A stretch of 64,000 bases of DNA from Streptomyces ferrugineus (GTDB lineage: Bacteria; Actinomycetota; Actinomycetes; Streptomycetales; Streptomycetaceae). The stretch spans positions 2,976,001 to 3,040,000 of the forward strand of contig NZ_CP063373.1 in the NCBI RefSeq assembly GCF_015160855.1, given 5' to 3'. The stretch's first letter is position 1. Each line of letters starts with the position of its first letter. Both the position numbers and the translations under genes were made by a program. Under the pieces are notes generated by a model, which did no database searches, was not told the DNA's origin, and saw only the letters and a list, made by a program, of their open reading frames with translations. Positions 29,201-35,427 of the stretch are shown piece by piece.

Positions 29201-29677
29201 CACGGCGAGAGCGTGCTGGTCGCGGGGGCCAAGGCGGCCACCCAGACGCCGCCGATCCGGTCCGGCAAGCGGGTCATCTTCAGCACGCTGGACGACGGGA
29301 CGGGCCTGGTCGACCTCGCCTTCTTCGACGACTCGCACGACGCCTGTGCCCACACTGTCTTCCACTCCTGGCTGCTGCTGGTGCGGGGAGTCGTGCAGCG
29401 GCGCGGGCCGCGCAGCCTCAGTGTGGTGGGCTCCGCCGCCTGGAACCTCGCCGAGCTGATCGAGCTGCGCGCCGAGGGCGGACTCGACGTGGTGGCGGCG
29501 CGGCTGGCGGAGCCGGTGCCGGAAGCGGCGGGGGACGGCGCGGATCCGGCGCGCGGCCGGCGAATCCAAATGCCCACCGGATACGAACTGAACCCGTGGG
29601 CCGATCTGCGACCTGCGGGTCAAGAGCCTTCACAGGTACGGAAGTTGTGGCACCAGAGTCCGGGGAGTGCGGGATGA
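26234..29677 (+). CDS. dnaE2: Error-prone DNA polymerase DnaE2
   Basis: A 1,147-aa alpha-type C-family polymerase used for damage-induced mutagenic repair. It starts with a PHP domain (GFAHLHTVSGFSLRYGASHPERLAERA). The palm contains RGSGAGSLVNHLLGIAH and the catalytic PDIDID near residue 423. Fingers, the tandem HhH region and a C-terminal OB fold follow, ending SPGSAG. GTG 26234 is chosen over ATG 26186: GGGAGG lies 5 nt before the GTG, the protein then begins at the conserved PHP strand, and a LexA box covers the ATG. The stop overlaps the next gene (ATGA), a Y-family-like partner as in ImuB-DnaE2 mutasomes. Confidence 0.95.
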   Translation: MSGFAHLHTVSGFSLRYGASHPERLAERASERGMDALALTDRDSLGGAVRFAKACAGVGVRPLFGVELAVEGFGLSGVGGSSGRRRVPVRGGAFVDESAPRVTFLGRDGARGWGDLCRIVSAAHGGEGPPMLPRGDNRGDGLIVLLGPGSDVGRALAAGRPDRAARLLVPWREVYGDSLRLEAVWHGRKGTGPGSLRLAARTVGFAAEQRVRPVLSNAVRYADPGLGPVADVLDAARRLVPIDSTGELDSGEAWLKGAGEMARIAERVVEAAGFRRDTAYRLLEQTGATAAECLVDPEDDLGIGSVHFPEPYLVGAGRRTAQRALASRAVAGMVLRGYDGRRAYWERMHQELDIIAHHGFASYFLTVAQVVDDVRGMGIRVAARGSGAGSLVNHLLGIAHADPVAHGLLMERFLSKRRLVLPDIDIDVESARRLEVYRAIIERFGTERVATVSMPETYRVRHAVRDVGAALSMDPADIDRIAKSFPHIRARDARAALEELPELRQLAGERERYGRLWELVEALDALPRGIAMHPCGVLLSDASLLSRTPVMPTSGEGFPMSQFDKDDVEDLGLLKLDVLGVRMQSAMAHAVAEVARVTGERVDLDALEDGDPATYRLIRSTETLGCFQIESPGQRDLVGRLQPATFHDLVVDISLFRPGPVAADMVRPFIEARHGRAPVRYPHRDLEEPLRETYGVVVFHEQIIDIVHIMTGCGRDEADRVRRGLSDPESQGRIRVWFAQHAAEKGYDAETIRRTWEIVEAFGSYGFCKAHAVAFAVPTYQSAWLKAHHPAAFYAGLLTHDPGMYPKRLLLADARRRGVPILPLDVNASGVAHRIELVSESGGSKETWGLRLALSDVHGISEAEAARIADGQPYASLLDFWERGRPSRPLAGRLAQVGALDAFGANRRDLQLHLTELHRGARGGGGGQLPLAGGRKTAAAGLPDLTSAERLSAELGVLSMDASRNLMDDHRAFLDELGVVPARRLRDARHGESVLVAGAKAATQTPPIRSGKRVIFSTLDDGTGLVDLAFFDDSHDACAHTVFHSWLLLVRGVVQRRGPRSLSVVGSAAWNLAELIELRAEGGLDVVAARLAEPVPEAAGDGADPARGRRIQMPTGYELNPWADLRPAGQEPSQVRKLWHQSPGSAG

Positions 29678-30678
29678 CCATCCTCTGCGTACGTTTCCAG
29701 CCGCCGCCGACGGGCGAGGCGGCCCTGCCGGGGCTGCTCGGACTGCTGGAGGACTTCACGCCGGTGGTCCAGGCGCTGCCACCGGACGGGGCGCTGGCCG
29801 ATCTGCGGGGCGCCGAGCGGTACTTCGGGCGGGACGCGGTCGAGCTGGCGTCGGTGATCCGGGTGCGTGCCCTCGCCCATCACGGGGTCGACTGCGTGAT
29901 CGGCGCCGGGCCGGGGCCGATGCTGGCCCGCGTGGCGCTGGGGGACGCGCGGCCCGGGGTGACCTGTGCCGTGCCGGAGGAGCCGGACGCCATCGCGGAC
30001 TTCCTCGCCGACAAGCCGGTGGCCGCGCTGCCCGGCGTCGGCGCCGCGACCGCCCGCACCCTGTGCGAGTACGGCCTCGACACCCTCGGCCTGGTCGCCG
30101 CCGCACCGCTGTCCACGCTCCAGCGGCTGATCGGCGCGAAGGCCGGCCGTGAGCTGCGCGAGAAGGCGAGCGGAATCGACCGGGGCCGGGTCGTCCCGAA
30201 CGGCGTGTCGCGCTCGCTGGCCACCGAACGGCCCTTCACGCGCGACGAGTTGGACTCGGACCGGCATCGCCGCGCCCTGCTCTCGGCCGCCGAGGAACTG
30301 GGCGCCCGACTGCGCGCCCTGGACAAGGTCTGCCGCACCCTGACCCTCACCGTCCGCTACGCCGACCGCTCCTCGACGACCCGCAGCCGCACCCTGAAGG
30401 AGCCGACGGCCCACTCGGCGGCGCTGACCAGGGCGGCGTACGGCATGTACGAGGCCCTCGGCCTCCAGCGCGCCCGCGTGCGCGCCCTGGCCCTGCGCGC
30501 CGAGGGACTCGACCCCGCCGAACAGGCCTCCTACCAGCTCACCTTCGACCCGCTCGACGAGAAGGCCCGCCGTATCGAGGAGGTCGCGGACCGCGCGCGA
30601 GCGAAGTTCGGGCCGCATGCGGTGATGCCGGGGTCGCTGGCTCGCCGTTTAGGGCTCAGTTCGCCCACGGCGGCGTGA
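29674..30678 (+). CDS. Y-family polymerase-like protein lacking catalytic residues (ImuB-like)
   Basis: A 334-aa protein whose ATG overlaps the dnaE2 stop. The first Y-family strand reads ILCVRFQPPP where active enzymes have HVDMD, so both metal-binding Asp positions are Arg7 and Gln9. The second motif (S-DE) is PPDGALADL: Asp38 is kept but the catalytic Glu is Gly39. The spacing between these motifs is far shorter than in DinB, so part of the palm is missing. The helix-hairpin-helix (VAALPGVGAATARTLCEYGLDTLG) and little-finger region remain, and QLTF near the C-terminus could bind the beta clamp. This fits a scaffold for DnaE2 as ImuB is in mycobacteria. A TTA codon lies at codon 326. Confidence 0.85.
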   Translation: MTILCVRFQPPPTGEAALPGLLGLLEDFTPVVQALPPDGALADLRGAERYFGRDAVELASVIRVRALAHHGVDCVIGAGPGPMLARVALGDARPGVTCAVPEEPDAIADFLADKPVAALPGVGAATARTLCEYGLDTLGLVAAAPLSTLQRLIGAKAGRELREKASGIDRGRVVPNGVSRSLATERPFTRDELDSDRHRRALLSAAEELGARLRALDKVCRTLTLTVRYADRSSTTRSRTLKEPTAHSAALTRAAYGMYEALGLQRARVRALALRAEGLDPAEQASYQLTFDPLDEKARRIEEVADRARAKFGPHAVMPGSLARRLGLSSPTAA

Positions 30679-31030
30679 TGAGCGTGCCGTCGGCCAGCTC
30701 CGCGGTGAGGCCGATGGACGTGGTGACCCAGGTGGTCGCGGTCCGCTCGGTCGGGTTCTCGACGGCCAGGGTCGCTCCGGGGTTGATGATCAGGGTGTCG
30801 TCGGCCGTGATCCGGTCGGTGCGGCCGTCGAGGGTGATCAGCAGCTCACCGTCGAGGAGGTGGAGGATCTCCTCCCGGCTGACGGTGTGCGCGGGCGCCT
30901 TGGTCCCGGCCGGGACCTCGCCGCGCCAGGCGCAGAGTTCTTTGCTGCCGGTGAGCGGGGTGGCGTACGAGATGAAACGCGCGCCGTGGATCTCGTGCGT
31001 CACGGCGTCGGACGAGCGGATGACGGGCAT
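30656..31030 (-). CDS. Cupin-domain protein
   Basis: A 124-aa single-domain cupin. Conserved cupin motif 1 is seen as APAHTVSREEILHLLDGELLITLDG (His plus Glu ligands) and motif 2 as GATLAVENPTERTATTWVT (the usual histidine is not evident, so metal binding may be partial). It is small and cytoplasmic, of the type that binds a small molecule or oxidises one. It diverges from a MarR regulator across a spacer with paired operators, so it is probably that regulator's target. The last 23 bp overlap the convergent imuB-like gene. Confidence 0.85.
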   Translation of the reverse strand: MPVIRSSDAVTHEIHGARFISYATPLTGSKELCAWRGEVPAGTKAPAHTVSREEILHLLDGELLITLDGRTDRITADDTLIINPGATLAVENPTERTATTWVTTSIGLTAELADGTLITPPWAN

Positions 31031-31047
31031 GGGTGGCCTCCGGTGTG

Positions 31048-31095
31048 GTCAAGCTTCTTGACTATATGGTCAAGCTGCTTGACCATTTCGTCAAG
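31048..31095. promoter_or_regulatory. Two palindromic MarR-type operators plus a half-site
   Basis: GTCAAGCTTCTTGAC (31048-31062) and GGTCAAGCTGCTTGACC (31068-31084) share the same half-site (GTCAAG) and lie 21 bp apart centre to centre. A third GTCAAG half-site is at 31090. They fill the space between the divergent cupin and marR starts. Confidence 0.7.
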
Positions 31096-31112
31096 GGTGT
31101 TTCAATGCAGGC

Positions 31113-31556
31113 GTGCAGAACTCCGAGGCCCTGGCCCTGACCGCCGCCCTGCTCGCCGCCGCGGGCGATCTGACCAGGCGCATCAACGACGGTGTCGTCG
31201 CCCGTGGATTCGAAGGGCGGCCGGCGTACGGGTTCGCCTTCACCCGGCTCGCGCCGGACGGCGCGACGGTGACCGACCTCGCGGCTCACCTGGGAGTCAC
31301 CAAGCAAGCTGCAAGTCAGCTGGTGGACGAGCTCGTACGCAAGGGATACGTCGAGCGGCGGTCGCATCCGCGTGACGCGCGCGCCCGGCTGGTCGTGCTG
31401 ACCGAGCGTGGGTGGGCCTGTACGAAGGCCGCGGAAGAGGCGGCCGCGGACGTCGTGCGCGAGTGGAGTGCGCTGATGGGGGAGGGTGAAGTCCGCGCTC
31501 TGGGCCGCCAGTTGCTGCGTCTGGCGCCCAATGGCCCGCTGCGCCCCTCCTGGTGA
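31113..31556 (+). CDS. MarR-family transcriptional regulator
   Basis: A 147-aa winged-helix regulator from GTG 31113. The helix-turn-helix is VTDLAAHLGVTKQAASQLVDELVRKGYVERR, with the beta wing HPRDARARLVVLTERG, and dimerisation helices at both ends. It is divergent from a cupin gene with two strong palindromes between them, the standard arrangement for an autoregulated MarR repressor responding to a small aromatic or oxidant ligand. The start codon lies only 18 nt from the third half-site, so its own promoter must overlap the operators. The ligand is unknown. Confidence 0.9.
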   Translation: MQNSEALALTAALLAAAGDLTRRINDGVVARGFEGRPAYGFAFTRLAPDGATVTDLAAHLGVTKQAASQLVDELVRKGYVERRSHPRDARARLVVLTERGWACTKAAEEAAADVVREWSALMGEGEVRALGRQLLRLAPNGPLRPSW

Positions 31557-31640
31557 CCAACTATCACTGGAAGTTTTTACTGACGCGTAACTTCACACGT
31601 CTACTACTCGCCCGTAACTTGACGAGTGAACAGCATCCTC

Positions 31641-31654
31641 GTGATCCGGATCAC
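31641..31654. promoter_or_regulatory. Perfect 14-bp palindrome, Crp-like, before the lipase gene
   Basis: GTGATCCGGATCAC, followed by A, differs from the classical TGTGA-N6-TCACA only at the first base. It is 48 nt before the lipase start. A direct repeat CGTAACTT occurs upstream at 31586 and 31613. Confidence 0.4.
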
Positions 31655-31702
31655 AGGGCGTAAGGCCGTCGCACCTCCCTTGAGCCGCAAGGAGATCACC
31701 CG

Positions 31703-32575
31703 ATGCTGCCCTGGAAACGAGTGCTCAGACCGCTGGCCGCGCTGCTGCTGACCGCATCGGTCGCCGTCGTCCCCGCCGCCACCACCGCCCAGGCGGCCGA
31801 GGCGACCGCGACGTCGAGCAGTGGCTGGAACGACTACTCCTGCAAGCCGTCCGCCGCCCACCCCCGTCCCGTCGTCCTCGTGCACGGCACCTTCGCGAAC
31901 TCCGTCGACAACTGGCTGGGACTCGCGCCCTACTTGAAGAACCGCGGCTACTGCGTCTTCTCCCTCGACTACGGCCAGCTGCCGGGCGTGCCGTTCTTCC
32001 ACGCCCTCGGCCCCATCGACAAGTCGGCCGAGCAACTGTCCGCCTACGTCGACAAGGTGCTCACCGCGACCGACGCCGCCGAGGCCGACCTCGTCGGCCA
32101 CTCGCAGGGCGGCATGATGCCCCGCTACTACGTCAAGTTCCTCGGCGGTGCCGCCAAGGTGAACGCCCTCGTCGGCATCGCGCCCAACAACCACGGCACC
32201 ACCCTGGCGGGGCTCACCAACCTGCTGCCGTACTTCCCCGGCGCCGAGGACCTGCTCAGCACCGCCACCCCCGCCCTCGCCCAGCAGGTCGCCGGATCCG
32301 ACTTCATAACCAGGCTCAACGCGGGCGGCGACACCGTCCCCGGCGTCCGCTACACGGTCATCGCCACCCGGTACGACGAGGTGGTCACGCCGTACCGCAG
32401 CCAGTTCCTGAACGGGCCCGACGTCAAGAACGTCCTGATCCAGGACCTGTGCGCGGTCGACATATCCGAGCACGCGTTCCTGGGCCTGACCGACCGGATC
32501 GCCTTCCACGAGGTGGCCAACGCGCTCGACCCGGCCCGCGCCACCCCCACCACCTGTGCGTCCGTGATCGGTTGA
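31703..32575 (+). CDS. Secreted triacylglycerol lipase (class 2 lipase family)
   Basis: A 290-aa exported alpha/beta hydrolase. The signal peptide MLPWKRVLRPLAALLLTASVAVVPAATTAQA is followed by the mature protein. The oxyanion strand is PVVLVHGTFANSVDNW and the nucleophile elbow is LVGHSQGGMMPRYYV. A catalytic Asp is probable in ATRYDEVVTPYRSQF and the His in ISEHAFLGL. Cys residues near the start and end likely form a disulfide. ATG 31703 has AAGGAGA about 8 nt upstream. It belongs to the Lipase_2 group that includes the S. coelicolor SCO1735 enzyme, to my recollection. Ends in a shared terminator with the convergent LPMO gene. Confidence 0.9.
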   Translation: MLPWKRVLRPLAALLLTASVAVVPAATTAQAAEATATSSSGWNDYSCKPSAAHPRPVVLVHGTFANSVDNWLGLAPYLKNRGYCVFSLDYGQLPGVPFFHALGPIDKSAEQLSAYVDKVLTATDAAEADLVGHSQGGMMPRYYVKFLGGAAKVNALVGIAPNNHGTTLAGLTNLLPYFPGAEDLLSTATPALAQQVAGSDFITRLNAGGDTVPGVRYTVIATRYDEVVTPYRSQFLNGPDVKNVLIQDLCAVDISEHAFLGLTDRIAFHEVANALDPARATPTTCASVIG

Positions 32576-32598
32576 GCGGGTGATCGCGGAACACGCCA

Positions 32599-32637
32599 CC
32601 GGGGCCTGACCGGCCTGAGCCGCCGTTCAGGCCCCGG
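32599..32637. terminator. Bidirectional terminator between lipase and LPMO genes
   Basis: Eleven-base stem CCGGGGCCTGA / TCAGGCCCCGG with a 17-nt loop, between the two convergent stop codons. Confidence 0.65.
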
Positions 32638-32647
32638 AGTCCTCTCG

Positions 32648-33655
32648 TCAGCGACCGTGGCGAGCACCGCCGGCCGCGCGCCTGCGCACCGACGCGAACA
32701 GGACCGCCGAACCCAGCGCCAGGGTCGCCGCACCGCCCATCGCGAGATACGCCGTGCTGCCGTCCCCGCCGGTCTCGGCGAGGTTCTCACCGGCCCCCGC
32801 CGCCTTCGGCCGGTTGGCGGCCGGGGCGGCGGACCGGTCCTCCCCGGCCGCGGCGGCCGGCTCCGCCGACGTGCTTGCGTCCTGGTCACCATGGCCGTGG
32901 TGCTCGATCGTGGACTTGCCGGCGCCGTCCTCGATCTGCTCCTCGGAGGGCGCCGAGGCGCTCGGGGCGGGCGCCGCCCCGCCGCCGGAGCCGTCCGTGC
33001 CGGTGCCGCCACCGCTGCCGCCGCCGAATGTGACGTCCGAGCACGAGTAGAACGCCTCCGGACTGTCCGAGCGCTGCCAGACCGCGTACAGCAGCTGCTT
33101 GCCGGAGCGCTCGGGCAGAGTGCCGGAGAACGTGTAGAAGCCGCCCGAGGCCGCCGGGTCCGTGGCCGTCGCCACCGGGTTCGCCAGGTCCAGGTCGTCC
33201 CAGGCCAGCGGCTTGGCGGGATCGTAACCCGGCTTGGTGAGGTAGACCTTGAAGGTGCCCTTGTGCGGGGCCGTCACGCGGTACTTGAAGGTGTACGACC
33301 CGCTGCTCACGCTCGTCGCCGGCCAGTCGGCTCGGGCCAGGTCGAGGCCCTTGAACGCCTCGCTGTTCGCGCTGCACAGCCTGCCGTCCGGGATCAGCTC
33401 CTGGTGGCGGCCGGCCGCGTCGCCGATGCGCACGCCGTTCCAGTCGTAGAGGGCCTGGGTGCCGCCCGCCGCGACCGCCGCCTCGCACGCGTCGGACTTC
33501 GGGCTCTCCGGGCCCTCCGCGTAGCACTGCGAGACCCGGCTGACCGGGTCGCCCATCGAACCGTGCGCCGACGCGGGCGCGGTGGCGAGGGCGGTCAGGG
33601 CGAGCGGGGCCAGGCCGAGGGCGGCGACGGTGGCGGCCTTGCGGCGTGCGGGCAT
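32648..33655 (-). CDS. AA10 lytic polysaccharide monooxygenase with sortase signal
   Basis: A 335-aa copper enzyme that oxidatively cleaves chitin or cellulose. Signal cleavage after ASA exposes His31 (HGSMGDPVSRVSQCY), which forms the copper histidine brace with His131 (TAPHKGTF). The catalytic domain runs to about residue 205 and ends YSCSDVTFGGG. A low-complexity Gly/Ala/Pro/Ser linker with an HHGHGDQ stretch follows. The C-terminus has LAETG at residue 292, then a hydrophobic helix and RRR, a class E sortase (LAXTG) anchor. The enzyme should therefore be wall-bound rather than secreted. It is convergent with the lipase gene. Confidence 0.9.
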   Translation of the reverse strand: MPARRKAATVAALGLAPLALTALATAPASAHGSMGDPVSRVSQCYAEGPESPKSDACEAAVAAGGTQALYDWNGVRIGDAAGRHQELIPDGRLCSANSEAFKGLDLARADWPATSVSSGSYTFKYRVTAPHKGTFKVYLTKPGYDPAKPLAWDDLDLANPVATATDPAASGGFYTFSGTLPERSGKQLLYAVWQRSDSPEAFYSCSDVTFGGGSGGGTGTDGSGGGAAPAPSASAPSEEQIEDGAGKSTIEHHGHGDQDASTSAEPAAAAGEDRSAAPAANRPKAAGAGENLAETGGDGSTAYLAMGGAATLALGSAVLFASVRRRAAGGARHGR

Positions 33656-33796
33656 GCGGGATCTCCTCGGAACCGATACTGATGAGTGCCGGATCCAAGA
33701 AACCGTGAAAACGCCCGTCGCAGGGGGTTCGAGGCGATCTTTAGGGTCGCCTTAAGGGAGTGCTCAGACTGAGATCAGGTAGGTAGCGTGCCCACC

Positions 33797-33928
33797 ATGA
33801 CGAGCGAGGAGATCCGGCCCGCCACGGCCGCCGACGCACCGGCCGTCAAGCACGTGACCGACGCGGCCTACACGCCCTACATCGGGCGCATCGGACGGGT
33901 GCCCGTGCCAGCGCAGGGGTGGACGTAA
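33797..33928 (+). pseudogene. Remnant of a GNAT acetyltransferase gene
   Basis: Only 43 codons: MTSEEIRPATAADAPAVKHV then TDAAYTPYIGRIGRVPVPAQ and GWT stop. The first 40 residues are the typical beginning of a GNAT N-acetyltransferase (strand 1, helix 1 and the entry to helix 2). The acetyl-CoA-binding core is absent downstream in all frames. TAGCGT lies 7 nt before the ATG, so a leaderless promoter survives. The sequence that follows belongs to an unrelated small gene on the other strand, so this is a deletion remnant rather than a frameshift. Confidence 0.65.
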
Positions 33929-33986
33929 TTCCATGTCACCCTCCGGCGTGTCCCGCCGCGACGCGTTCGGCCCGCAGGAGGGCGTC

Positions 33987-34124
33987 TCAGCCGTCCGGCC
34001 ACCAGGTTCGAGCGATGTCCTTGCGGACCTCCGGTCGTCCCGAGGGACGCTCGTCGGCCTCCTCCCGGACCCGGCGGGCGTTCGACTGCCTCTTCAGGGG
34101 CTTCTGCACGGTTGCACGGCGCAT
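33987..34124 (-). CDS. Small basic hypothetical protein (45 aa)
   Basis: A 45-codon gene with an ideal ribosome binding site: AAGGAGG lies 6 nt before ATG 34124. The product is strongly basic at the start (MRRATVQKPLKRQSNARRVR), acidic/Pro in the middle (EEADERPSGRPEVR) and ends KDIARTWWPDG. I recall near-identical small proteins annotated in other Streptomyces, which supports a real gene. No membrane segment or Cys is present. Its charge and the conserved C-terminal Trp-Trp-Pro suggest binding to a nucleic acid or protein partner, but nothing specific can be said. Confidence 0.7.
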   Translation of the reverse strand: MRRATVQKPLKRQSNARRVREEADERPSGRPEVRKDIARTWWPDG

Positions 34125-34208
34125 GGCTGCCTCCTTCAGGGTCCACCGAGTTCCGCGTCGTCACCGGGGTAGACCCGTTCGGGGAGAGTTCCTCATCGGT
34201 GCAGGCCC

Positions 34209-34258
34209 TGTCAGTGGCCGCTGTCACGATTCGGACTGTCAGTGGCGGGTGTCACTCT
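34209..34258 (+). promoter_or_regulatory. Tandem RecA-NDp/PafBC-like promoter elements
   Basis: TGTCAGTGGC occurs twice (34209-34218 and 34237-34246). This is the upstream block of the LexA-independent DNA-damage promoter (TTGTCAGTGGC-N6-TAGGGT). Six bases after each copy stand CACGAT and CACTCT, poor matches to the -10. The second would start transcription next to ATG 34266. Confidence 0.4.
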
Positions 34259-34265
34259 TGGCCCC

Positions 34266-34889
34266 ATGACGAACGGTGAACACGCCATCACGGGGGCCGA
34301 CCTGGACTGGGACGCGGCCGCCCCCACCTTCGACGACGAGCCCGACCACGGCCTGCGCGACCCCGAGGTGCGCCGGGCATGGGCCTCCCGGCTGCGCTCG
34401 TGGCTGCCCGAGCGCCCGAGCGACGTCCTCGACGTGGGCTGCGGCACCGGCAGCCTGTCGCTTCTCGCGGCCGAGCAGGGACACCGGGTCACCGGGGTGG
34501 ACCGGTCCCCGGCGATGGTGGCCCTCGCCCGCGCCAAGCTCGCCGGACGCGACGCGGTGTTCCTGGCCGGTGACGCGGTGGCGCCGCCGGTCGGGGAGGA
34601 GCGGTTCGACGTCGTCCTCGTACGGCATGTGCTGTGGGCGCTGCCCGACCCGGGCCGGGTCCTGCGGCACTGGCGCGCGCTGCTGCGCCCGGACGGCCGA
34701 CTGGTGCTGATCGAGGGTGTGTGGGGCACCGCCGGCCAAGTCGGCATCCCGGCGGACCGGCTCACCGGCCTCCTCGCCCCGATCGCCGGACAGGTACGCC
34801 TGGAGCGGCTGTCGGACGACGAGCTGCTGTGGGGTAAGGCCGTGGACGACGAGCGGTACGCCGTGGTGGCCTGGGTCCAGGGCCCCTAG
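34266..34889 (+). CDS. Class I SAM-dependent methyltransferase
   Basis: A 207-aa Rossmann-fold methyltransferase. Motif I is VLDVGCGTGSLSLLAA, then the acidic end of strand 2 (VTGVDRSPAMVALARAKL), motif II-like FDVVLVRHVLWALPDP and the post-motif RPDGRLVLIEGVWG. This is the Methyltransf_11/25 pattern, small-molecule or tRNA methylation being usual. There is no target-recognition domain. No ribosome binding site precedes ATG 34266, and the promoter-like element sits so close that the mRNA is probably leaderless. It is monocistronic. Substrate unknown. Confidence 0.85.
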   Translation: MTNGEHAITGADLDWDAAAPTFDDEPDHGLRDPEVRRAWASRLRSWLPERPSDVLDVGCGTGSLSLLAAEQGHRVTGVDRSPAMVALARAKLAGRDAVFLAGDAVAPPVGEERFDVVLVRHVLWALPDPGRVLRHWRALLRPDGRLVLIEGVWGTAGQVGIPADRLTGLLAPIAGQVRLERLSDDELLWGKAVDDERYAVVAWVQGP

Positions 34890-34917
34890 GGGGCTTCTGA
34901 TGGATCCCCGCGGCCGT

Positions 34918-35427
34918 CTAGACCAGCAAGGACTCCAGGCCGCCCTCGGCGGTGGCGAGCGCCTCCAGTTCGTCCAGGGCCGCCAGCGCCGCCGCGGCCG
35001 CCTCGGGGTCCGACTCCGCCAGGCCGCTCTCGGCGAACTCGTCCTCGTCCAGCCGTCGTACGTCCGTGCCGTCGGCCGAGCGCCACAGGTCCAGGTCGAG
35101 GTCCTCGACGACCAGCTCGGCGCCGGACAGCGTGGCCGGGCGGGTGATGTCGCAGTACCAGCCCTTGAGGGCGCCCGCGGCGTCGCGGACCTCCTTCACG
35201 GCGTACCAGCGATCGCGCCAGTAGTGCTCGGTGAAGACATCGCCCGGCTCGAAGCGGACGAAGCCGAAGTCGCGGACGCCGGCACCGGACCAGGGGGCGC
35301 GCACGGCGATGCGGGTGCCGTCGTCGGTGAGCAGTTCGGCCTCGTAACGGATCTTCGTACGTTCGGCCTTGACGAGGACCACGTCCAGCAGGGGCCTTCG
35401 GCCGGCCTCAGCCGAGTTCGCGGACAT
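34918..35427 (-). CDS. DUF402 protein (nucleoside phosphate phosphatase-like fold)
   Basis: A 169-aa protein of the DUF402/Ntdp family. The core reads TEHYWRDRWYAVKEVRDAAGALKGWYCDITRPATLSG followed by ELVVEDLDLDLWRSADG. The acidic residues of the DLDLDLW segment coordinate divalent metal in characterised members, which dephosphorylate nucleoside di/triphosphates. The last 45 residues are acidic and Ala/Leu-rich. The start overlaps the end of the upstream GNAT gene by 20 bp, so the two are one operon. The biochemical role here is inferred from the family only. Confidence 0.85.
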   Translation of the reverse strand: MSANSAEAGRRPLLDVVLVKAERTKIRYEAELLTDDGTRIAVRAPWSGAGVRDFGFVRFEPGDVFTEHYWRDRWYAVKEVRDAAGALKGWYCDITRPATLSGAELVVEDLDLDLWRSADGTDVRRLDEDEFAESGLAESDPEAAAAALAALDELEALATAEGGLESLLV

